A program made the translations under genes and the position numbers. Shown here in pieces: positions 7,714 to 12,817 of a stretch of DNA of 12,817 nt. The notes under the pieces are model-generated. The model was not told the DNA's origin. It did no database searches and worked only from the letters and a program-made list of their open reading frames with translations. This DNA is from JAJPJX01 sp964568355. GTDB taxonomy: Bacteria > Acidobacteriota > Terriglobia > Bryobacterales > Bryobacteraceae. Each line of letters opens with the position of its first letter. Positions within the stretch are counted from its first letter, which is position 1. The DNA is taken from NCBI GenBank assembly GCA_964568355.1, contig CAZMRK010000710.1, forward strand, positions 1 through 12,817, given 5' to 3'.

Positions 7714-9363
7714 ATGCGCGAAAAGTCCGCGGTAGCCGTGCTGGGCGGTGGTGTCGGCGGCTTGAGCGCCGCGCATGAGCTTGGCGAGCGGGGTTTCTCC
7801 GTCACGGTCTACGAGCGCCGGGACGGTTTTGGGGGAAAAGCTCGCAGTATTCCGGTTCCGGAGAGCGGCACTGGCGGCCGCCTGGATCTGCCCGGCGAAC
7901 ATGGCTTTCGCTTTTTCCCAGGTTTTTATCGCCATGTCATCGATACGATGCGCAGAATCCCTTTCGGCAAACAGGGCGCCAGTTGCTATGACAATCTGAC
8001 CGTCGCGACCAGAACGCTGCTGGCCCGGGCCGGCAAAGCGGAAACCGTCTGGGTGACTCGTCTGCCGCAAACCATCGACGATTTTCAGGCCGCCTTTCTG
8101 GAGCTTTTCACGGATCTCGATATTCCGACCGAGGAAGTCAAATTTTTCGTGAAGCAGATCCTTGGGCTGGCCACTTCCTGCGAGGCCCGTTATCTAGCCG
8201 AATTCGAGCCCACTCCATTTTGGGATTTCATCGGCGCGGCCAAACGCTCGGAACATTACCAGAGGTACCTCGGGCAGGGCTTCACCCGGTCGCTGGTGGC
8301 GATGCGCGCCGAGGAGAGCAGCACCCGGACGATCGGCCGCATCATCCTCCAGATTTTCTACAGCATGTTGTTGCCCGGCCAGGTGATGGACCGGCTTCTC
8401 AACGGCCCCACCAACGATGTCTGGATCGACCCCTGGTGCGAATATCTGACCACTCGTCTGGGCGTGCGACTGGAGCCGGGCGCTTCCGTGCAGGCGTTCC
8501 ACGTGGACAGCGGCCAACTGCACGCGGTCACCATCGAGCAGGGCGGACAACAGCGCGAGGTCACGGCCGATTACTATGTCTCCGCGCTACCGGTGGAAGT
8601 CATGCAACCGCTGGTGGGCGAAGAACTGAAGCAGGCGGCACCTTCCCTGGCGCGCATCGGTGAACTCCGCACGGAGTGGATGAATGGAATTCAGTTCTAT
8701 CTCCGCAAGGACGAACCGCTGGTCCACGGGCACGCGCTCTACCTCGATTCCAACTGGGCTCTGACGTCGGTTTCGCAGCGCCAGTTCTGGAAGGATTACG
8801 ACCTTTCTCGCTACGGCTCAGGCGATGTAGGGGGAATTCTCTCCGTAGACGTCTCGAACTGGACATCGCCGGGGAACTTCAACGGCAAGGCCGCCATGAA
8901 GTGCTCCAACGCGCAGGAGATCCAGCAGGAAGTATGGGCTCAATTGAAGGCCTCTCTGAATGACGCGGGGATGGACCAGATCCGGGACGATAACCTGGTG
9001 CACTGGTTTCTCGACCCCGACATCCAGTTTCCCAATCCGACCACGGTGACCAACCTGGAGCCGCTGCTGATCAACCATGCCGGATCGCTGGCGGCGCGTC
9101 CGGAGGCGCACACCGAAGTGACCAACTTGTTCCTGGCCTCGGATTACGTGCGGACTTACACGGACCTCGCAACGATGGAAGCGGCCAATGAAGCGGCCCG
9201 GCGGGCTACGAACGCGATTCTGGCGGCCTCAGGCGTGGCCGCGCCTCCCTGTAAACTCTGGCCGTTCGAGACGCCGGAGCCGATGCGTACATCGCAGATG
9301 CTGGACCGGGACAGATTCGAGATGGGATTGCCGAACCTTATTCTCGGCCGCCGCTATCCCTGA
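7714..9363 (+). CDS. FAD-dependent oxidoreductase, amine oxidase/phytoene-desaturase fold
   Basis: This is a 549-residue protein. The ATG at 7714 is preferred because GGGAGGA (7704-7710) lies just upstream; the in-frame ATG at 7669 would add 15 uncharged-looking residues and has no ribosome-binding site. The N-terminus is a Rossmann FAD-binding motif (VLGGGVGGLSAAHEL, residues 9-23, acidic Glu34 at the end of the second strand), followed by a GFGGKAR motif (38-44) typical of amine oxidases, phytoene desaturases and hydroxysqualene dehydroxylases. The C-terminal flavin segment is also present (LASDYVRTYTDLATMEAANEAARRA), with the charged and aromatic features of the desaturase group. It probably oxidises or desaturates a hydrophobic substrate, which I cannot name. 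No carotenoid, squalene or hopanoid gene is beside it. It appears to be a single-gene unit. Confidence 0.85.
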   Translation: MREKSAVAVLGGGVGGLSAAHELGERGFSVTVYERRDGFGGKARSIPVPESGTGGRLDLPGEHGFRFFPGFYRHVIDTMRRIPFGKQGASCYDNLTVATRTLLARAGKAETVWVTRLPQTIDDFQAAFLELFTDLDIPTEEVKFFVKQILGLATSCEARYLAEFEPTPFWDFIGAAKRSEHYQRYLGQGFTRSLVAMRAEESSTRTIGRIILQIFYSMLLPGQVMDRLLNGPTNDVWIDPWCEYLTTRLGVRLEPGASVQAFHVDSGQLHAVTIEQGGQQREVTADYYVSALPVEVMQPLVGEELKQAAPSLARIGELRTEWMNGIQFYLRKDEPLVHGHALYLDSNWALTSVSQRQFWKDYDLSRYGSGDVGGILSVDVSNWTSPGNFNGKAAMKCSNAQEIQQEVWAQLKASLNDAGMDQIRDDNLVHWFLDPDIQFPNPTTVTNLEPLLINHAGSLAARPEAHTEVTNLFLASDYVRTYTDLATMEAANEAARRATNAILAASGVAAPPCKLWPFETPEPMRTSQMLDRDRFEMGLPNLILGRRYP

Positions 9364-9697
9364 GCCGGAGAGACTTCCGAACACGCCGCCAGTGTGGGCT
9401 TTCGTGTACGAGCGAGCACGCTTCGCGCAATGTTCCAGCGCGGCTGTGCGGCCGCTACGAGATGCCCCTCGAGGAGTTCGATCAGGCAGCGGACAATGGC
9501 CGGCAGTAAATTCATGGGCGCAGAAAAATGGATGAAATCTTTGCATCCAACCGCCGGTCGAATTTTATTTGAATGAAGAAAATTCTTCCTCTCCTATAAA
9601 GATTACTCATCTCTTACCGAGCGGTCCGATGAAACCGCCGGACCGCGCCAGCATAATTTATTGGACCCAAAACTGCACAATTCACGCCGTCCAAAAA
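9364..9697. other. Intergenic region between the oxidoreductase and CBS genes
   Basis: I find no credible gene here; open frames are short and lack a ribosome-binding site and recognisable protein features. The first half is GC-rich and unstructured by eye, with no clear terminator for the oxidoreductase. The second half becomes AT-rich. It carries a GAAGAA/TTCTTC inverted repeat (9575-9588), a possible -10 (TATAAA 9595-9600) and a 7-bp hairpin, GCGGTCC (9621-9627) with GGACCGC (9640-9646). These are probably control sequences for the CBS gene. Confidence 0.5.
9569..9600 (+). promoter_or_regulatory. Candidate long-spacer promoter with internal inverted repeat
   Basis: TTGAAT (9569-9574) and TATAAA (9595-9600) could be -35 and -10 elements with a 20-bp spacer. 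The spacer begins with the inverted repeat GAAGAA-AA-TTCTTC (9575-9588). Long spacers carrying a dyad are the layout of MerR-family regulated promoters, but no such regulator is encoded in the window. The call is speculative. Transcription from here would give the CBS gene a leader of about 130 nt. Confidence 0.25.
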
Positions 9698-9732
9698 CAC
9701 AATCAGGAGTCTACCCACAATCAGGAGTCTAC
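9698..9732 (+). repeat. Tandem 17-bp direct repeat duplicating the ribosome-binding site of the CBS gene
   Basis: The 17-mer cacaatcaggagtctac occurs exactly at 9698-9714 and 9716-9732, with period 18. Each copy contains AGGAG. The second, at 9723-9727, is seven bases before the ATG at 9735 and should be the working Shine-Dalgarno sequence. The first lies 25 bases before the start, too far to be used directly. Confidence 0.85.
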
Positions 9733-9734
9733 AT

Positions 9735-10178
9735 ATGACCTGTGCAGATGTAATGACGAAAGCACCCGCATGTTGTGTACCCACGGACAGCGCCGCCAGA
9801 GTGGCAAAAATCATGAAGGCGGAAGATGTTGGATCCATACCAGTGTGTGAAAGCCGTCAAAGCCGGCGGCTGATCGGGATTGTCACGGATCGCGATCTGA
9901 CGCTACAGGTGGTCGCGGAGGGCCGGGACGCCAATAGCACGATTGTTGAAGACGTGATGACCAGAGACCCGATTACCTGTTGGCCGGAAGACGGCCTTCA
10001 TCAGGCCCTCCACGTTATGCAGAGTCATCAGGTCCGGCGGATCCCCGTAATCGATCGCAACGGGCAACTGGTAGGGATCATTGCTCAGGCCGATATCGCG
10101 AGGCGCAATGAGGAACCCCAGAAGACAGCCCAGATCGTGGAAGGGATCTCCAGGCCGTCGGCTGCGCGCGCGGGATAG
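9735..10178 (+). CDS. CBS-pair domain protein (two CBS domains, no effector domain)
   Basis: This 147-residue protein is made almost entirely of two CBS motifs forming one Bateman module. CBS1 spans about residues 7-62 (VMTKAP, then GIVTDRDL at 48-55) and CBS2 about 74-125 (VMTRDP, then GIIAQADI at 114-121). CBS pairs usually bind adenosine nucleotides (AMP, ATP, SAM or NAD) and report energy state. The TDRD element of CBS1 resembles the ribose-contacting Thr/Asp motif, while CBS2 has AQAD in the same place, so the Asp is kept but the Thr is lost. It is a stand-alone cytosolic sensor type; the partner is unknown. The ATG start is fixed by the AGGAG at 9723-9727. The C-terminal 20 residues look disordered. 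No protein neighbour suggests the process it controls. Confidence 0.9.
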   Translation: MTCADVMTKAPACCVPTDSAARVAKIMKAEDVGSIPVCESRQSRRLIGIVTDRDLTLQVVAEGRDANSTIVEDVMTRDPITCWPEDGLHQALHVMQSHQVRRIPVIDRNGQLVGIIAQADIARRNEEPQKTAQIVEGISRPSAARAG

Positions 10179-10495
10179 TTCAACTGCGCGCGCCAACTTT
10201 GATTCCCGTCTCACGTGTGCGGCCATATATGCAAAAGAGCCGTCTGGCGGACCAGACGGCTCCTGTCCAGTCGGGAGGCATACCCCTCCTTCCCGGTGAC
10301 CGATAGGGAACTTCGACCGTCCGAATTTCTCGAGCGGAATTCTAACTACCGATCCCTAATTCCCTTCTCCCATAAAACCTGCTTTGCTTCAATCCCCAAA
10401 AATTGCGGTCTGTGAGCCTTTATCCAGCGGCGGAAATTTCGTAAGATTCCTGACGAGATCAAGTGGGGATGTCTGCGGATTTCGCGGGAGGGGTG
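10179..10495. other. Intergenic region between the CBS gene and tRNA-Ser
   Basis: Apart from the strong hairpin at 10237-10262 I see no gene or recognisable RNA in this stretch. It contains a short inverted GGAGG/CCTCC pair near 10274-10290. The rest, up to the tRNA 3' end, is AT-richer and has no coding signal on either strand. Confidence 0.5.
10237..10262. terminator. Strong hairpin terminator between convergent CBS and tRNA-Ser units
   Basis: A perfect 11-bp stem (10237-10247 with 10252-10262) has a 4-nt loop (cgga). The four A's just to its left (10233-10236) read as TTTT following the stem on the minus strand, so it has the form of an intrinsic terminator for transcription coming leftward from the tRNA-Ser side. 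On the plus strand it has no T-run but could still end or protect the CBS mRNA, whose stop codon is 58 nt upstream. Confidence 0.7.
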
Positions 10496-10585
10496 TGGCG
10501 GAGGAAGAGGGATTCGAACCCCCGAGCGAGTTACCCCGCTAACGGTTTTCAAGACCGCCGCCTTCGACCGCTCGGCCATTCCTCC
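10496..10585 (-). tRNA. tRNA-Ser (anticodon UGA)
   Basis: The minus strand gives a complete 90-nt class II tRNA. The 7-bp acceptor stem GGAGGAA (from 10585) pairs with TTCCTCC, followed by discriminator G and an encoded CCA (10496-10498). The D-arm begins GCCGAGCGGTCGAAGGC. The anticodon loop CTTGAAA carries TGA at 10549-10551, reading UCA and UCN codons. A long variable arm (TTAGCGGGGTAACTCGCTC), typical of serine tRNAs, and a TTCGAAT T-loop follow. No integrase or attachment-site duplication is seen beside it. Confidence 0.97.
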
Positions 10586-10592
10586 ACTTCTG

Positions 10593-10598
10593 ATTATA
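10593..10598 (-). promoter_or_regulatory. Consensus -10 element of tRNA-Ser
   Basis: The minus strand reads TATAAT at 10598-10593, ending seven bases before the tRNA 5' end at 10585, so transcription would start at or next to the mature 5' end. No good -35 hexamer is visible at the standard distance. The element lies just after the stop codon of the DUF421 gene on the same strand. Confidence 0.5.
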
Positions 10599-10627
10599 AA
10601 CGGCTTTGTTGGACGGATGGCTGCCGA

Positions 10628-11236
10628 TCAGGGTCTCTCTTCAGCCAGCCTTCGCTCCAGCCTTTCGATCTGATGGCTGAGTCTCTGGATCTGCGCGGTC
10701 AGCTCGGCGTGGCGCAACTCGGAGCGCGCCGGAACTCTGCCCTGAACAAAGAAACTGCCGCCCGGCTCCAGGACGCACGTCTCCACCTCCCGAATGCTGG
10801 AAAATTCCTGGCGGTGGAGGACTGTAGTGAGGTCCGCCACGGTCAGCAGTTCCCTGGCCATGGCGTCCTCATCCAGGATTCCGTTCTGGATCAGCATCGT
10901 TGGCGTGCCTTCGAAGATCTGGTCCAGGCGGCGGTGGCGAAACAGGAAGCGCACCACCACGTAGTTGATCGTCAGCAGGGCGAATGCGCCGATCAGCCCG
11001 CCGGTCACCGAGTTGTCTTCGCCGATAATCGCGTTCTGTACGGTGTTGGACAGAGCCAGCAGCACCACGAGATCAAACGGATTCAGTTGGGCCAGTTCCC
11101 GCTTGCCGAAGATGCGCAGGCAGACCACCAGAAAGACATAGACCACCATGGGGCGGAGAATCTTCTCTGCCAGAGAAAGGTTCATCTGGAACATATCGGG
11201 AGAGATCCAGCCGGCCAGCATCAAGCCAGGTAACAT
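10628..11236 (-). CDS. DUF421 (YetF-like) integral membrane protein
   Basis: This 202-residue protein matches the DUF421/YetF family. The membrane part has hydrophobic segments at about residues 28-43, 53-70 and 77-99, with the family's hallmark sequence between them (GKRELAQLNPFDLVVLLALSN, residues 44-64). The conserved soluble domain runs from about 105 to 165 (PTMLIQNGI, then a VETCVLEPGGSFFV strand). The C-terminus (about 174-200) is an arginine- and glutamate-rich helix with heptad-like spacing, likely a coiled coil. Family members are small membrane proteins of mostly unknown function; in Bacillus some have been linked to germination or stress. The ATG at 11236 has AGGAG about ten bases upstream; an internal Met6 is a less likely alternative. 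The gene lies downstream of kdgK behind a hairpin and just upstream of tRNA-Ser. Confidence 0.88.
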   Translation of the reverse strand: MLPGLMLAGWISPDMFQMNLSLAEKILRPMVVYVFLVVCLRIFGKRELAQLNPFDLVVLLALSNTVQNAIIGEDNSVTGGLIGAFALLTINYVVVRFLFRHRRLDQIFEGTPTMLIQNGILDEDAMARELLTVADLTTVLHRQEFSSIREVETCVLEPGGSFFVQGRVPARSELRHAELTAQIQRLSHQIERLERRLAEERP

Positions 11237-11270
11237 GCACGTTGTGCTCCTGGACCCGATTATGCAATAA

Positions 11271-11308
11271 GGCGGCCGGGCCCAGGAACGTTTTGGACGC
11301 CGGCCGCC
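11271..11308 (-). terminator. Hairpin terminator of the gnd-kdgK operon
   Basis: A perfect 9-bp GC stem (ggcggccgg 11271-11279 with ccggccgcc 11300-11308) has a 20-nt loop. On the minus strand it begins 5 nt after the kdgK stop codon and is followed by TTATTGCATAAT. The T-tract is short, so termination may be partial, allowing some read-through into the DUF421 gene. Confidence 0.6.
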
Positions 11309-11313
11309 GTGGC

Positions 11314-12396
11314 TTATCTCTGGATGCGCGCGGAGCCGCCCTTGGCAAAAGAGCGCACTTGGCCGACGGTGGCCATCGTCGTGTCACCGGGGAAGGTGGT
11401 GAGCAGCGCGCCGTGCGCCCATCCGAGCTTGACCGCTTCGGCCGGCTCTTCGCCGGTCAACAGGCCGTAGAAGAATCCGGAGGCGTAGCCGTCACCTCCG
11501 CCGACGCGATCGAGCACGTCCAGTTCGCAGGTCGGCGAGACATAAGTCTGTCCATCGATCCAGGCGACGGCGCCCCAACTGTGGCGGTTGGTGGAATGGA
11601 CCTCACGCAGGGTGGTGGCCACGATCTTGATTTGCGGATGTTTTTTGATTACCTGATCGATCATGGCGAAGAAGGCGCTCGGATCGAGCTTGGATTTAGC
11701 AGCCACCTCAGGTCCCGGAATGCCCAGGCCTTTCTGGAGGTCCTCTTCATTCCCGACCAGCACATCCACGTTCTTCACGATGCGATCGATAACCGCAACG
11801 GCGCGTTCGGCGCCGCCCGAGAAGCTCCACAGCTTCTCGCGATAGTTCAGGTCGAAGGAGACCACCGCCCCGGCCGCCTTGGCCGCCTGCATGCCTTCGA
11901 TAATGACCTCCGAAGTAGTTTCCGACAGCGCGGCGAAGATACCGCCGCTGTGGAACCAGCGCACGCCTCCCGCAAAGATCGACTTCCAGTCGAAATCTCC
12001 CGGCTTCAGACGGGCCCCCGCTTCGTTCGAGCGGTTATAGAAGACCACCGGGGCGCGCACGCCCTGTCCGCGATCGCTATAGACAGCGGCCATGTTCGGG
12101 CCGGTGACGCCGTCGTGCTTGAACCACTTATAGAAGGGCTTCACCCCCATGGCCTTCACGCGCTCCGCGATCAGGTCGCCGATGGGATAATCCACCATCG
12201 CCGAGGCGATCCCCGTCTTCATGCCGAAACAGTCCGACAGGTTGGCCGCGACATTGAACTCGCCGCCGCTGACGTGGATCTGGCACTCATGCGCCTTGCG
12301 GAAGGGGATGATGCCCGGGTCCAGACGGTGGACCAGGGCACCCAGCGAAACCAGGTCCAGGTCGCCCGACGGACGGATATTCAAACCATACTTCAT
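11314..12396 (-). CDS. kdgK: PfkB-family sugar kinase, probable 2-dehydro-3-deoxygluconokinase
   Basis: This is a 360-residue ribokinase-fold kinase. The substrate-side motif HVSGGEFNVAANLS lies at residues 41-54. The FDLNYREKLW motif (181-190) is characteristic of 2-keto-3-deoxygluconate kinases, LVGNEED is at 213-219, and the ATP-binding and catalytic signature DRVGGGDGYASG is at 296-307, with Asp302 as the likely base. GGGD replaces the commoner GAGD, a variant I know from related kinases. It would phosphorylate 2-keto-3-deoxygluconate to KDPG in the cytoplasm, feeding the lower Entner-Doudoroff pathway. Another sugar or sugar-acid kinase of the same family is possible. The ATG at 12396 is supported by GGGAG six bases upstream. 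The gene is slightly longer than typical KdgK (about 310-345 residues). Its start is 18 nt after the gnd stop, indicating one transcript. Confidence 0.86.
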   Translation of the reverse strand: MKYGLNIRPSGDLDLVSLGALVHRLDPGIIPFRKAHECQIHVSGGEFNVAANLSDCFGMKTGIASAMVDYPIGDLIAERVKAMGVKPFYKWFKHDGVTGPNMAAVYSDRGQGVRAPVVFYNRSNEAGARLKPGDFDWKSIFAGGVRWFHSGGIFAALSETTSEVIIEGMQAAKAAGAVVSFDLNYREKLWSFSGGAERAVAVIDRIVKNVDVLVGNEEDLQKGLGIPGPEVAAKSKLDPSAFFAMIDQVIKKHPQIKIVATTLREVHSTNRHSWGAVAWIDGQTYVSPTCELDVLDRVGGGDGYASGFFYGLLTGEEPAEAVKLGWAHGALLTTFPGDTTMATVGQVRSFAKGGSARIQR

Positions 12397-12414
12397 GCAG
12401 ATCTCCCTGTGAAA

Positions 12415-12817
12415 TTATGCGTTGTAAGTTCCTGAAGACGTCCGTCCGCCCCGCCCGGTCCAGTTGGTATGGAAGAACTGGCCGCGCGGCTTGTCCACCC
12501 GTTCATAGGTGTGCGCGCCAAAGAAATCGCGCTGAGCCTGGAGCAGGTTTGCGGGCAGGCGCGCGGTGCGATAGCCGTCGTAGAAAGCCAGCGCAGTCGA
12601 GAAGGCGGGTGTCGGCACGCCATACTGAATGGCCTGGACAATGGCGCGGCGCCAGGAACCCTGGTAATCGATCAGAACTTTGCTGAAGAAGTCGTCCAGC
12701 AGCAGGTTGGTGAGCTGCGGATTCTTATCGAAGGCCTCCTTGATCTTGCCCAGGAAGCGGCTGCGGATGATGCAGCCTCCGCGCCACATCAGTGCGATAC
12801 CGCCGTAGTTCAGGTTC
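12415..12817 (-). CDS. gnd: 6-phosphogluconate dehydrogenase (decarboxylating), C-terminal part
   Basis: The open frame continues through the right edge of the window, so the gene starts outside it. The visible 134 residues are the C-terminal all-alpha dimerisation region of 6-phosphogluconate dehydrogenase. They begin NLNYGGIALMWRGGCIIRSRFL, then the IQYGVPTPAFSTALAFYDGYR block, then LLQAQRDFFGAHTYERVD, which carries the family's His and Arg residues that reach the neighbouring subunit's active site, then FFHTNW. The enzyme oxidises 6-phosphogluconate to ribulose 5-phosphate with NAD(P)+. The presence of the full-length FGAHTYER tail suggests the ordinary long form rather than the short GndA-like form. 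An extra tail of about 14 residues (GRGGRTSSGTYNA) follows the usual end. It is the upstream partner of kdgK in a two-gene or longer operon. Confidence 0.92.
   Translation of the reverse strand, partial: NLNYGGIALMWRGGCIIRSRFLGKIKEAFDKNPQLTNLLLDDFFSKVLIDYQGSWRRAIVQAIQYGVPTPAFSTALAFYDGYRTARLPANLLQAQRDFFGAHTYERVDKPRGQFFHTNWTGRGGRTSSGTYNA

Noticed and set aside
9569..9850. A 93-codon frame upstream of and overlapping the CBS gene
   Set aside because: It reads through the tandem Shine-Dalgarno repeat and into the CBS gene out of frame, with no ribosome-binding site or protein features.
10237..10585. tRNA-Ser as an integration site for a mobile island
   Set aside because: No integrase gene and no repeated tRNA 3' end are seen on either side within the window.
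10463..11233. A 256-codon plus-strand open frame
   Set aside because: It runs antisense through both tRNA-Ser and the DUF421 gene. It is an artefact of high GC.
11242..12435. A 397-codon plus-strand open frame over the sugar kinase
   Set aside because: It is antisense to a kinase with all PfkB motifs intact and has no ribosome-binding site or domain of its own.
1..12817. A CRISPR array, insertion sequence, phage or defence island
   Set aside because: There are no regularly spaced repeats, transposase, integrase, nuclease or helicase genes. All sizeable coding regions are accounted for by transport and metabolic genes.

Overview
The window is GC-rich bacterial DNA. It most likely comes from an Acidobacteriota genome of the Solibacter/Bryobacter type. 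The main clue is a tandem pair of very large Oar-like TonB-dependent outer-membrane receptors that carry a carboxypeptidase-regulatory-like N-terminal domain and have no SusD partner, a family greatly expanded in that phylum. The small exported CxxCH protein, and a palindromic intergenic element that I recall from Solibacter-type genomes, agree with this. The assignment is inference from protein style; there is no rRNA marker here.

Layout. At 1-2823 (+) lies the 3' part of a first receptor, cut by the window edge. A dCMP deaminase (3001-3453, -) sits between it and a complete second receptor (3658-7146, +). The two receptors are close paralogs and even share the same style of hairpin terminator just after the stop codon. 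The second has a near-perfect sigma-70 promoter and a leader of about 110 nt. Next come a tiny exported monoheme cytochrome-like protein (7322-7537, +), tandem hairpins, an FAD-dependent amine-oxidase/phytoene-desaturase-fold oxidoreductase (7714-9363, +), a 371-nt gap, and a two-CBS-domain protein (9735-10178, +) whose ribosome-binding region is an exact tandem duplication. From about 10180 onward everything lies on the minus strand: a tRNA-Ser(UGA) gene (10496-10585), a DUF421/YetF-like membrane protein (10628-11236), and a sugar-acid kinase of the KdgK type (11314-12396) directly downstream of the 3' end of 6-phosphogluconate dehydrogenase (12415-12817, partial).

How the genes fit together. 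The receptors probably serve uptake or binding of a shared or related ligand at the outer membrane. The gnd-kdgK pair, 18 nt apart, looks like one operon linking the oxidative pentose phosphate route to 2-keto-3-deoxygluconate (Entner-Doudoroff/hexuronate) catabolism. The remaining genes look like independent single-gene units, most closed by hairpins. I see no CRISPR array, insertion sequence, phage gene, defence system or biosynthetic cluster, and I do not see clear evidence of an undescribed multi-gene system. The most checkable oddities are the receptor duplication with its uneven divergence, the duplicated Shine-Dalgarno unit, the mini-cytochrome, and an inverted repeat inside a possible long-spacer promoter upstream of the CBS gene.
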